Source of the DNA: Cannabis sativa
Lineage: Eukaryota; Streptophyta; Magnoliopsida; Rosales; Cannabaceae
Direction: 5' to 3'
Length of the DNA: 64,000 nt
Assembly: GCF_029168945.1 (NCBI RefSeq)
Contig: NC_083604.1
Span: forward strand, 73,238,211 to 73,302,210
The position numbers and the translations under genes are program-made. The first letter of the stretch is position 1. Every line of letters starts with the position of its first letter. This document shows, piece by piece, positions 25,266 through 37,822 of the stretch. The notes beneath the pieces are model-generated. The model had not been told where the DNA came from, searched no databases, and saw only the letters and a program-made list of their open reading frames with translations.

Positions 25266-26056
25266 ATTGTGTAAATGAAGGTGATGTAAATAGGAGATAT
25301 TTTAAGAATATCATAAAAATTATCATATCCTACAAATATTAGTTATTATTAATTTAAGAATTTTTTTAAACAAATGTAAGCATAAAAAATTAAATTTCCC
25401 ATTTAAAAAAAAATTAAAAAAACAATATATGAAATAATCCCCCAAGAAAATATATATTATACTTTAAAATAATAAAAAAATAAATAAAAAACCCAATTTT
25501 AGACTAAATAATTATATGAATTTATAGTCCCGCTAGGGATAAATTTGGAAGGTTGGATAAAATTATCCAATCCAACTCAAACTTAAAAGTGTCAAACATA
25601 GGTTAGGACAAATCCAGAGCTTCAAACATGCTCAATTACAGGCACATCAGTGCATAAATTTGTCTAGCATCATATTTAAAGACTGGAAAGTGAGATGATT
25701 TTTACATTATACCCTAAATTCCAGCACGAGTATCAGTACCATTGTATTTAATAATGTATCTTATATTACAGTAAGCAGTATAGAAATACTAGAGTCCCAA
25801 AGGCCCAAAAGTTGCATAACTTCATCAGTACACACTCCACTATCAAGTGTTGGAGTTTATATATATATATCAAAACCTGTCGAGACGGTTATTATTCATG
25901 GCTTGTAAATTAGTGAACGCAACAAGAAACACAAGATGCCCTCTAAGGACATTCTCTAATGGTACAATAAAATGTTCCACATTTTTATATATATACATGA
26001 AGATCAAAGAATAAAATTAGAGAAACAAAAATGAGTTGAGTGGCTCACGCTAGAAA

Positions 26057-29000
26057 TCATACTGATACGGTTAAACTCTGTAGCTGTATCCACCCATAGG
26101 CACAGCGGTCACGAATCCTTTGAACTATTGATGCAGCCAAATTGACCACTGGACGGATTTTCACCAATTCTTTCTCCACCGGCAATCTAGCTGTAGCATC
26201 CATCTGCAACCGAAAGTTATATACATTACGTTACATTCTAAATCAGACCATGTCAAGTCGATAAAACCATTTAATGAAATTCAAATAACCTTTTCTATGC
26301 AGCGTACAGTATCCAATACATGACAGAAATATGAGAGCTGCTTGTACAGATCTGCTTCTGTGTACTGGAGAAAGTATACATTTGTAATCAAAATTAACAT
26401 AAGCAATAAAAGGAAAAGAAATGAACTTCATTTGAACAAGTTTGTTGAGCAAACCTTTCTTATGAGATGCCCGTTACAGCTGGGATAGTTTGGACAAACT
26501 GTGCCTCTCTCAGAATCACCAACAAGCCGAAGGTTTAGGCTTCGTGTAGTGTATTTGCAAGTTTCATCATCGCACTGAAAAGTAAATTAAGCACTTAAGA
26601 AGAACCAAAGTATTATAATTGACCACAAAAATCAACCTGCCAGTACTGCATTTCTGGAATAGTAAATAGAAAAGGTAAATTACCGTCATTAAGCCCTTGT
26701 AATACAATGAAATGAACCTTTCTGCTTGTCTTTTGACCTATAAGATTAACAGGCCCAGTTCGCATTGTCAGTAGATTCTCTATGAGAATAGAAATCAAAA
26801 TCAAAATATTAAGTTTCTGTGGAGACCATTGAAGTCCATTACTTTCATAAATGAAAATACATGATAAATACCTGGTTGGCAATCATTGCTGGGGACAGCT
26901 TTCCCGCATCCGCTTCTGCAGGGCATTTGGGGCAGTGTAATCTCTGCCAAAAGTTGCTGGTAGACTCTTCTTCTGGCTTTGTTAGATTTTCCTTCACTGA
27001 CTTACAAACTGAAGTAAAGATGGTTGGACATTCAAAAGTCCCAGGGCAGCTGGGACATGACAAGTTCAATGGCTCACAGCCTCCATATCTGCAATTTACA
27101 ACACAAGTATATTTTGTTTCATTCTCTTTACTATTTGAACAAGAAACTACAAATAGCTCAAGATGCAGGTTGTTCAAATCCTTTAGCATACACTTTTGTG
27201 GTTACAAAGGTAATCTTACACATTTTTTACAGGTATGGTTTGGAAGCACTGACATATATGAATATGTGTTAGGACAAGTACACAAGATAAAGGTTACCTC
27301 TCCTCATCGTCAACAGCGAACAAGAGTGAACTGGATGGATCACTGCTAACATTGTCTCTTGAGCTACTTTTGAACTACATGAAGCAATTTTTCAGTTTGT
27401 TAGACATATAAAAGAGGAAGTGGTTCTGATGTTGATTGTCAGGGAGGAAAAGGAATAATATACCTTAGAAGAGTCAAGTCCCAAACAATCAGCCAAGCGT
27501 TCTGGGCTAGTACCCTGGATTGAAGCACACAAACGTGACACCACCGGATGGATCTGCACGAGGAAACTATACCATAAGACAAAGTAGAAGATGTAGCATA
27601 CAATTTATCTTTTGCACATGAAACTACAAAGCCACCTGCTGAGACAAGTAGTAATCAATATCGATCATCCATTTCCCATCTTCTCTTTTTAATTCGTCAG
27701 GGTGTCTAGCACGCTGAGCAATTCCAGTTGAGCTAACAGAACTAGTCCCCTGTCCAAAAATGGGAATGTGATGAAGGGGAAGAAAAAGCATATTAAATGA
27801 TAAACATCATATTTTATAGCACCATTAGCAAGTTCAGCCTACTACATCAACAGAGAACTGAATTTGATGTATCACAAACCTGTTCACAGCAGATAATGTA
27901 AGGGATTGTATCGCCAACAGAGCAGCCACTTGAGTATCCACTTTGCTTCAATCTTTGTGCCACCTAGGAATGTTTCCCGGGATGACAGTGTAACATTAGA
28001 AAATGTGATTTGAGAGTTCGATTCATTTTAAAAATCAGTTATTTAAACTCACCAGAACATGAGGTTGGTTTTTGGCATCAGGATACGCCTCAGGTGGTTT
28101 AGTTAACGTCTTGGTGATGATATATTTCTCAAGGGCTACTTGTCCTTTCCTCATATCCTCCTGAACCTGTTCAAATGCAAATAAATCAAATGTTATCTTT
28201 AAGTTTATCAGGGACAATAATAGTCAATTGACTATTAGATAAATACGTTGTTTTTACACTAAAAGGTGGAAAGCATTCCCAACTCCCATCTAAATAAAAG
28301 ACATAAACTCACCCTCATCAGAGAGTTATGAATTGCTTCAACCACATCCTCGCAAGATCTGTGGGGGCATAAGATTCGATGATGTGACAAGACAAATCCA
28401 TTAGAACAAGAAAAAAAATCTTGAAAAGTAATAGATAGTACACGGCATAACCTACCCTCCTGACAAAATTTGACTTAGACAAAAATCTCCAAGTTCCTTT
28501 GAGAGCAAACTCCAGTCTCGGCGAACCATATCAAGGCCTTTACGTTCAATGACCTGCAGAAGAATAGTTACTTTGACTTTTGCTTGTTCCCCTTGTAAAC
28601 ACTACTGACAACAAGAGCCTGAAACTAATTTTACAGTACCTCATATGGTTTCCCATCCTTGAACAGCACTTTTACAGCTGCATACTTCTTCTTTTTGAGA
28701 AGCAGCATCCTCTTGTACAAACCATCGAGGTCAATTTCTAAACATCGATACTTCTTGTTAACCTAGTAGTGAATAAAAAAATAAGGGTTATTATACCTTG
28801 CTGTGGAATAAACATATAGAGTGGGGAAAAAAAGGCCAAAATGGTATGGAGTATTTGTAGTGCACATGGTGCCAAAAGCTAACATGGAGTAAATCATCAA
28901 ATCCTTCCAATAGAAACGTTAAGTAACAATCTACAAATTTATTAGGGAAAACAAAAGTTTATACAAATGTTAAGTATCAACTACAAATTTCAAAGTTCTT

Positions 29001-32000
29001 CCAGCACAGGATGCTGTGTTATCATCTCTTTTACAAAAAGTAACCCTTATAGACTCAACGCAATAAAAAACTTAAATTGATTTCTAAATGGGATTACACG
29101 TAGCATAGTATTTTCTGAATAAGTTGCAAATTGAGGCCTTACCTCTTGGATGACTTTTCCTGCTATGGGTCTTGCTTTGGCTATATCATCCAGACCGCTA
29201 TAAATCATAATTGAATCTGTATCACCATAAATTACCTGCCACATAGAAATGATGAATCCTTTAAAACCTAATCTTTAACTAGATCACAGTTAATTAAGAG
29301 CTTATTGACCAAATCCTGATATACAAGGAATGACCTCTAAATTCAAATTGTTCTGAACAAGATCAACGGTACTCTGTAGAATCTCTCTTCCCTGCAAAAC
29401 AACCACATATCTGGGTGAATACTTGATAGAATCAGTCTAAAACATCAATTAATACATTTGTTACAGTTTCTTGTAACACGAGCTTATTTCATACCTGGAG
29501 AGTAATGAGCTCAGCCAGTGGCTTAGCATAAAACCTTGAGTTTGAAAACCCCAGACATCCATACATACTGAACACAGCGACGGTACAGTCATAAACAGAA
29601 ATTAATATAAAGAAATTAAAGACATTATTGAATAACAAGCACAAATTAAAGGAAATGTAAAAATTGGATACAGAACAAAAAAAAAAAACACACCAACCTA
29701 TTTGCTGTGAGCTTCAACGCTTGCTGTTGAATGTCAAATTGTTGAAACTTAATTCCAGATGCTGTCTTCATCCATGACTTGACCATTCTCCTTCTTTCAA
29801 CTAGATTCTTCAGCAGCTACACAGTAAAATAAGAAAAATCATTAACAAGATATGGAGAAAGTTAATAAAAGAAAAAACACAAGGCAGATTACTCCACATT
29901 AGAAATATGTTTCACTTGTAATGCATAAGACACAACATGCTTAAGCCAATATCTTCCATTCTTAATGCCAAATCCAACTTTATGAAGAATGGATATCTTT
30001 GCAACAAAGTGATAACCAACCTATGAACCGAGCAGGTAACTGATAAGAAGTACATTTAAATTATATCCAAGAAAATTATACCTCAGGTAGTACTCCTGGT
30101 GTTCTACTAGATGGTAAACGAGAAAGTATCCCTTCTGAAGATCTTTCAACGGTTGTAAAACATATATTGTATTCCTGTGAAAACAACAAGTCAATATTCA
30201 CAAAGTTAAGCATCGTAAGAGCTACAATAGCAGCATAGGCGGTGTACTAGATTGATTTACTTACCCGAATAGTGAAAACAACTAGTCAATATTCACAAAA
30301 GTGAGCATAGTAAGAGTTACAATAGCAGCATAGGTGGTGTACTAGATTGATTTACATACCTGAATAATAGAAGGGTAAAGACTATTAAAGTCAAGTAGTA
30401 AAATATACTTGTCATATAGTCCCCTTTTTGGCTCAAGAACCAATCCACCTGCATAGGAAGGTCCTTTCTTTCCTTTTCCTTGATTAGCATTGTTCTCCAA
30501 ACTTGTGTCATCCGCATCCAAATCATCAGCATTTTTGTTCTCAATGCCATTGTTTAGTCTCCTCTTTACTTGTTTTGTTTCCTTTGCATTAAAAGAAAGC
30601 TTGTCGGGGACAATATACTTCTTCGCATGGAATGCATGCAGCAAAAGATATTCTACTCTTTGGGCCCTCGCGCCCTGAAAAGGCACACGTTAGAGATATA
30701 ATATAACAATCAGGTGCATTATCAACCTTTCATGATAAAAGACAAAGAAACGATCATATACTCACTTGCATGGATTTCCCCCACAAATTACCACTTATAT
30801 TAGTCAGCTGACGTGTGAGTGGAAGAATACTCAGATGAAACATGAGCTCCATGGACAACCACGCATCTGTCTCACCATATTCAATCTAAATACATCAAGA
30901 GAACAATATAACCCTTATTAGAAATAAACCATTTAAGCTTTATTAAGGTATTACTACCACTACATTTAGCATTGTCACATTTTTTGGGCCTTGGTTGCAC
31001 GTCGGAATTAACAATCTTGAAAGTCAACACTTAATAAAAACTAAATTAGTTGACAGGAAAAACATTCATTTACATATCATATATGAGAACAGAAACATTA
31101 ATCAACTAGAAATGATAATCAACGGTAAGCACTGAAATATACAAGTTCCATGAGGGATTCCATAGTTTGGAACATATGTGGAATATCTTGTGGAGAGATC
31201 TCCTTCCTGTCTTTGTTTAACTGGGTCTTGGTGAGTTCCGTCAAAGAATAGCTAACCTGTCACAATCAACTTGCATGTGAGAAACTGAAACTAAATTGAC
31301 CATCACTGCATTTTAATAGCTCCTAAATAAAGTGAAAAGTACAATACCTCTTTTAATAGGTCACGGGAAGATAAATATGTATCACACAACAACCGGCCAG
31401 CAATGCAAGACATAATTCCTGGACTTGCTCCAGATCCAAAAATGGTATTCCCTTTTGAAAGTTTAGGCATCACAGATCGCTTGAGGCGGCCTATTTTGGA
31501 CCACATAGTACTTGGCACTCTGCAAACCTGCAAAATTTAACATTTGAACTTCTTTAAAAGAATGGCAGCAAATCATGTCCACATATGATTGGATAAGAGG
31601 AACTTGCATTAGTGAGAAACCATGACTAGAATTTGGGCACAAAAGTAACATAACAGTACATTAGATTTTTGTCTAATAATATTCTAAATGTGCATCTGAC
31701 CAGAAAAACAGCCGAATTTGCAGTGTGAGAAAATTAGATACATTGAAAAGCGCATAATAAGAATGCAGTTAAGCTTTTTTCTAAACGTGCTGAAGTTCTT
31801 TTGTTTTTATTAACATACATGGAAGGAAGCTAAACGGTATGAGGACAGTATTAACTACTTACTCATAATTAATGGCCTTTAATTATTATTTTTTCCTCTT
31901 GGGAGAGGGGGATGTTGAGGAAAGTTTTTGCCAGTTGGTTTAATGCGGCCAGTACATATAACTTGTTATTGAGGAACTTGATAATAAAAAGGATATTTAC

Positions 32001-35000
32001 ATGTTCACCTTCATTCAGTTTTATCACCACTGCAAAGGACACATCAAGTATCTACAATTTTTTATTTGATTAATCACACTGAAGTTTTCCCACCTGAGCT
32101 CTATGGAGGAGAACATCCAGATCAAACCCAGATATATTATGTCCAACAAGAATGTCACTGTCTAATTTGTGTAACTCAATCATCAAACGGTTTAACAAAG
32201 CCCTTTCACTGCAAAAGCAAGGTTAAGCAAACTTAAAAGAGAAACAATATAAATAAAATACAGAAATTGTAGTTTTTCTGTTGGCTGATTAAAAAAAAAA
32301 AACAGGATTAGACATGATGTCTGAGTAAAACTTACCTGCTTTCAAAGCATAATACATTTGATCCAGCCTTTGAGTTTCGTTCTGTGGCCTCTTTAGTGAA
32401 TCCCATGGGAAATATTCCCCCATCAAGCTTACGAACAACAGTAAAATGACTTAGCATACCTGGCTTCTTCCATTCTGAAGCCAACATTGGACTGTCAATC
32501 TGAAAAGTTAAATAGCAGCATTAGACATCTAAATGGTTCTCTGAAAATTAAATTTAATTCACACAATAAAAATATAATATATGTTTGAAGTAAAGTGTCT
32601 TATTAAGATACTGAAAGAATAAAAAACCAACAGAAACTTCCATGCTGTCCATACTCCAACAATTGATATACAAATCACATTTTAAGATTTTCTGACGATA
32701 GCAATATTGTTATAAACTTTTCCAAGTTAGACTAGATTATTAACTGAAGTAACAACACCATTACTCTATCTGTTTTTTAGACATGAAAAAAAGTGGAAAT
32801 CCAAGAATTTGAATATCATTGACCAAGTTTCGTTCTATATCATAACATGTCAAAAATCATAAAAAAATCCAGCTGCTGTGTGACGATGATTTATAACAAA
32901 CCTTAGCCCTATTGCAGCAGATGACAGAAGCAGAGATAATTTCATTAATATTTTGCTTCTCGTTGATAATGGTTTTCAAATTTATGGCTGTCACAACAAC
33001 TGGAGGAATCTCTCCAGATATCTTTGATGAATTTGAAACCCCTATATCTTTTGGAGAATCAACAATAACCTCAAATTTGCACCAGCTGACCTGTAACATA
33101 TAAACAAACTGTTAACTATGAAATTGAAAATGCATGGATTAAGCCACCGACATCACTTGAATAAAAAGGCGATTCTCAGACTTCAAAATCTCACCCGTTG
33201 TGGAGCTTGGCAGGTAGAAAATTTTGCAATTGATAGCCAAGATGGCCCTTTGATCTTTCTTTTAACAAGAAAAAGCTCCAAAGCGCTGCATATTGCAATG
33301 CAAAGTCAGGTTCTATTCTTGTATTAATCAACCAGCTATTGGGCATAATATCACACTTAATGAAGTGAGGAGGAAATTTTGAGATACTCATTAAGCAATG
33401 GAAATAAAGCTGAAATATCTTCAAGTACCTGTTATGTGTTCCGAGTAACGCGCAGAAAGTTTCCCCTTTCAAATCTGATGGAAGGGGTGGATCCTGTAAA
33501 AGTGAAACCAGAGTTTCACAGCACAAGATAAGACTAGAGTCCAATAAATTTGATATTAATAAACAAGTCATATGCTGATATGCATAAGTAAATTAAGTGA
33601 TAATGATATTTAAGAGTAGAGGGGGTGAGGGGTAATACAGTTAACACAAACTGACAGTTTATAATTTTAGCACATATTATTGTAGTGAAAAAAATAACTG
33701 GATCATCTGATTGTCCACTGATGTACCTTAAATGGATAGTTTATCTTGAGTACATAGCTTTCCCCTACTGGTATGTCAGATCGCTCAAAAGCATATTTCC
33801 TCTGCAACATATATACGTGAACAAAAAGCAGAAGATGTGAGGTAAACTCTGAATGGTTCTAGAAAGAGAGAGTTGCATAACAAACTTAACTGGTGGAATC
33901 TAAGAATGAAGAATTTACAAACCTTCACTGGTGCCATACTAAAATTAGATACATTTAAATCTAACAAATGTTTTGCCACATCGTTCTTTAATCCAGAAGC
34001 CACACCCTAAGAGAGGGAAACAGAAGGCATCAGTTAAGCTTAAAATAGAAAACAACTAACATAAGGGGAAAATATATTTAGATAATTTACACACTTGCAG
34101 CTTTTTACGAAAATCAGCTGGTGAAATCCGAGACTCTTCAGCATCCTTTTCAAGCTTAGTCAATTCATCCGCATTAAAAGAAGATTGGTGCGGAATAGCA
34201 TAGACGCATCTCTGCAAGTTCTTGACGACTACACAGCAACTGTGATATGCTGTTCCCGCTTTGACCTATATTGCAGAAAAAAATGGCCTTTTTCTCAGGG
34301 TTAGTTTGAAGAGGCCACAGCAAATTCTCAAATTTTCAAACATATGGATAGGGGCATTCTAACAACTCACTAAATATCATCTTTAAGGGCAATTTTGGTG
34401 CTAAGATCTGAATGGGGAACATCTAGGCTTAAGATCAACCTACGAGTTGAAAATTAGCATTAACTTTGCTTTAATTTTGCATCACATCCAATATGAGAAT
34501 GGGAACTACCTTAGTTTGTTGCTAAGTATCATGTCTAGCGTATGTACTTGAAAAAAAGAATTAGCCAACTACAAAAAATACGTCAATCAAGAAAGTTAAA
34601 TTCGTGTCTTGACCTGATGCCTTGTGTTTGGTTTTGAAAATGGATTCTAGAAACTAGAAGGTACATGAAAGACAAAAGGCATGAACTCTGATTAAAAAAA
34701 ATGGGGAGTAAATGAAGCCAAGGAAAAAAAAAACATTTGCTAGTGCCTAACCAAAATCACATCAACAAAATAATCAAAATTGTCAGTTTTACCTTCCCAA
34801 ATAGATAGAGTGTTCCCATATTAGCACCATAGAATTCTTCGTGAGCATCAATAATGTAGAAAGGAATCGAGCCATCTGAATCCAAATCAAAATCTAAATT
34901 TTCTTCACTGATTGAACCATTGCCCTCCACAACTCCACCAGTATTCCCAATTTCTCCGTTCCTGACTGCCTTCCATCCTGCAGTTGCACTGAAAGCCGGG

Positions 35001-35959
35001 TCCCTTTCTTCTTTAGCCTTCGCATTCAAGGTAAACACCTCCTTAGCTGCAGGCTCTACCTTTGCTTCAACAACATTCACTGCTTTCTCCTCAATCCCGC
35101 CTCCCTTTTCTGCAGAGTCAGAAGACTGAAAGCATGGAGCCTGACCCAATTCTTCATCTAATTCCATAACTGAGTCTTTCTCTTTCACTTCTTCGCAAAC
35201 TTCATCATAACTTAACACCGAATCATCGTTCCCAACATCGCTGCCCGGTTCAGAATCACCATTTCTATCAACACGGGAAAATTCAGGACGAGCCAATAGA
35301 TCAATACCTACATTCGACACTTTCTCGCTCTTAACATTTAAATTAGCTGAAATAGAACTCTTCGAAGCAGGCAATGGAGCACAATGTACCCTCCTACGCC
35401 TCTCTCTATCAGCTTCATCCGGCGCAAACTCAGCAATAACATCATCCACAATGCTATCAGAAGACACTACTTTACCCTTATCATCCTTATTCTTCTTAAA
35501 CACCGAAGAAGTAAACATAGACGAAAGCCTCTGCTTACCCATCATGGCGGCTGCGGCAGAAAGAGAAGCAGAAGAGGAAGAGGGCTTTTTCGGCCGAGGC
35601 TCCTTCTTCTCCACTTTCTTCCTCTTCGGTCTCTCCGATTCACCACCGGATTCATCCGAAGAAAGAAGACCAGCTTGAGACCAGTCTTCTTCTTCGCCCT
35701 CATCGCCATAGCCAAGACCATCATCGTCGATGATGAAGCCCCTGACTTCTTCTTTCCTCTTGGCTACTAGGGCGTCATACTCGTCTTCATCGACCATGTC
35801 GTAGATCGGATTCTCCATCTTGACCTGGTAACCTCCAGTTTCAGATTTGCGGCCACCGCTTCGCAGAGCTTTGAGGCGTTCTAGGGCTCCGGCACGAGCC
35901 ATGGCCTCAGATCCTTTCCCCCGCCGCCTCCCGGCATCGACTGGTTCCTCGTCCGCCAT
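26057..35959 (-). CDS. POLA1: DNA polymerase alpha catalytic subunit
   Basis: Replicative B-family polymerase that extends primase RNA primers in the nucleus. Sense-order exons: 34793-35959, 34095-34265, 33923-34006, 33727-33801, 33429-33493, 33195-33285, 32902-33090, 32336-32499, 32094-32208, 31348-31527, 31143-31256, 30766-30885, 30360-30674, 30082-30174, 29698-29816, 29495-29567, 29335-29391, 29143-29235, 28640-28762, 28456-28553, 28313-28358, 28053-28166, 27880-27963, 27636-27749, 27464-27553, 27298-27374, 26872-27088, 26684-26737, 26455-26574, 26290-26364, 26057-26203. All phases agree and give 1547 residues. Motifs: acidic N-terminus ([18 protein letters not shown]), [11 protein letters not shown] (motif A), [15 protein letters not shown] (motif B), YGDTDSIM (motif C), and two C-terminal Cys clusters ([10 protein letters not shown] with CPKC; CDDETC with CPNYPSC). 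The exonuclease-like part keeps GHNISGFD but lacks a DIE motif, as is usual for alpha. Confidence 0.96.
30177..30367 (-). repeat. 95-bp tandem duplication in a polymerase alpha intron
   Basis: Forward copies 30177-30271 and 30272-30367 match almost throughout (for example AATAGCAGCATAGG and GTACTAGATTGATTTAC). The right copy includes the true 5' splice site (sense CAG|GTATGT, forward 30354-30359) and the last bases of exon 13. The left copy holds the duplicate (sense CGG|GTAAGT, forward 30259-30264). The intron is only 185 bp, so it is almost entirely the duplication. Confidence 0.85.
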
Positions 35960-36045
35960 TTCTCTCTCTCTCTCTAGATCTTAGTGCAGACTGATAATGG
36001 AGTGTCTCACTCTAACTCTATCAAGGTTTCAAGTTAGAGTGGATG

Positions 36046-36084
36046 TTGTGAAATGGCGGGAGCTTTTGTAGTTTTGGCGCGAAC
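36046..36084 (-). promoter_or_regulatory. E2F-type site(s) upstream of the polymerase alpha gene
   Basis: TTTTGGCGCGAA at 36072-36083 contains the E2F/DP consensus TTTSSCGC (as TTTGGCGC) and its partial mirror. A second, weaker GC core, ATGGCGGGAG, lies at about 36052-36061. They sit about 90-125 bases from the start codon, on a gene expressed at G1/S. E2F control of replication genes in plants is established; function of these particular sites is inferred. Confidence 0.65.
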
Positions 36085-37822
36085 AGAATGAAGAAGATGA
36101 CCCCTTTATATGTTAAGGGAATACATTGGGCTTTGTGGAAAATAAGCCCATGAATTTATAGTATGGGCTAACTCCCGGCCCATTTCTTTCTTATTGAAAC
36201 TTGAGGGAGCTTGGTTAACCAACGATACCGACAAAATATTTTGATGATTAGATAATGGGAACTTACCAAAAAAAAAAAATATATTGAAATTTGTTAATTT
36301 TTACAAAAATATTATCACACGATTTTTTTTTTTAAAAAAAATACTGTATTTTTAAAAAAATTGAAAATTTCAATATATAGTATATATAATCCTTAGATAA
36401 TGCTCTTTTCTTAAATAGACAAGAGATTGTGAAAAAATGACAAAAAAAAAATATATATCCTACGGTATTGTGTAATTTTAGTTGTGTAAATTTTCCAACT
36501 TTGATAATTTTTTGCAAAATAGTATGTGTCTAAAAATTCCTGAATATTTTCGACAAACAAAAATTAGTATTTATTATAAAATGAGAAAATTATATTTAAC
36601 ACCCATTTTACTTTATTAATTTTTATTTTTATTTTTATTTCTATATTTGTTAAGATATACTCACTTTTATAGATAATATCCTTATTATACCCTTAGTTTA
36701 ATGTAAATTATATGCTAGACTTAAGTGGAGGATGAAGGTATATTGGACAACTTTTTGTGATATACTTTAATAAAATATAATAGGAAGATATTTTTAATTA
36801 ATGAATAAAAAAAAAAATATTCCTCAACTTATCCCAAAATACATATCTACAATTTGTTCAACATTTTTACAGATTTAATTTTTTTTATACAAAAATATAG
36901 ACGGTTATTTGTTTACATTATTTTCACAACATTATACTATGTTATTTGCACATATATTTGCAATATGTTGTTTACACGTTATTTTCATGTTTCATCTCAA
37001 AAAAAAAAAAAACATTATTTTCATGTTGCTTGGCTCTATAAAAATGTAATTAGAAACAAAGATCTCTAAAAAATTAAATCAGTCTATTTTATGTATATAT
37101 ATATACATATATATATTTTAAAAAAAAAATACTACTCTGTACTTTGTTTAAAAAAAACATGGTATGTCTTCTTAGACATCTTATTTAGTGACCCTTAGCT
37201 GCAAGAGATACAGAGCAATGAGCAGCCATTGTTTTTAGGTGAATTGCCCAGCTTGAATTCTGCTGAGAAACTAGCATAAATCCATGCCTATTTTAATTTT
37301 ATTGTCCAAATCATGAATTGGGAGGTCATTGTTCAGAAGCTGGTAAATGATGAGATTAAATATAAATAAATAAAGGCCCAAATACTGATAGAGCATAGCA
37401 TACTAGCCTAGAAGTAGTACACAAGTATTTAGCATGTTATATGACTTGTGAAATAATGTAGCCCAATAATTTGCGTGTAGAGCTTTCAATCATCCAACAA
37501 AGGAAGTACAAATCTCAGATACACACATGAAGTTTAAATACAGATGAATACATACATACATATGTGTATGTATGTTATTCTTATACATATGCAAAAACTG
37601 ATAGAAGTGAGGTAACTGTATACATATATCTATCAGTCAAAGCAAATGTAAACTAGCAATAGTGACTAATTTTGTCTGATATGATTTTCTCCAAATTTTA
37701 CAAACACAACAACGGCTCAAGTCAAGAATGAGAGACCAAACAGTATATCTAAGCCGAAACAGAGAGGGATTTTTGTGCTGTTAAAAGAATTAGAAGGGAA
37801 GTAACATATGAACTGTCACAAT
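36085..37822. other. Intergenic DNA with AT-rich tracts
   Basis: Polymerase alpha 5' flank at left and the presumed 3' UTR of the PLC-like gene at right. There are long poly(A)/poly(T) tracts (for example 36270-36360), a TATATA run near 37095-37117 and a TACATACATACATATG repeat near 37550. No gene is supported. Confidence 0.5.

Larger units (their letters stand above)
24283..26056. other. Intergenic DNA between two convergent genes
   Basis: It contains the 3' UTRs of the NAPRT gene (left) and of the polymerase alpha gene (right, minus strand), and a three-unit tandem repeat at about 24960-25200. No gene is supported. Confidence 0.5.

Noticed and set aside
26861..27349. 162-residue plus-strand open frame
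   Set aside because: It is antisense to polymerase alpha exons and intron, whose frame and Cys motifs are clear. No independent signal.
35384..35770. 128-residue plus-strand open frame
   Set aside because: Antisense shadow of the acidic, Ser/Lys-rich first exon of polymerase alpha. Its Arg-rich look is the mirror of that codon content.
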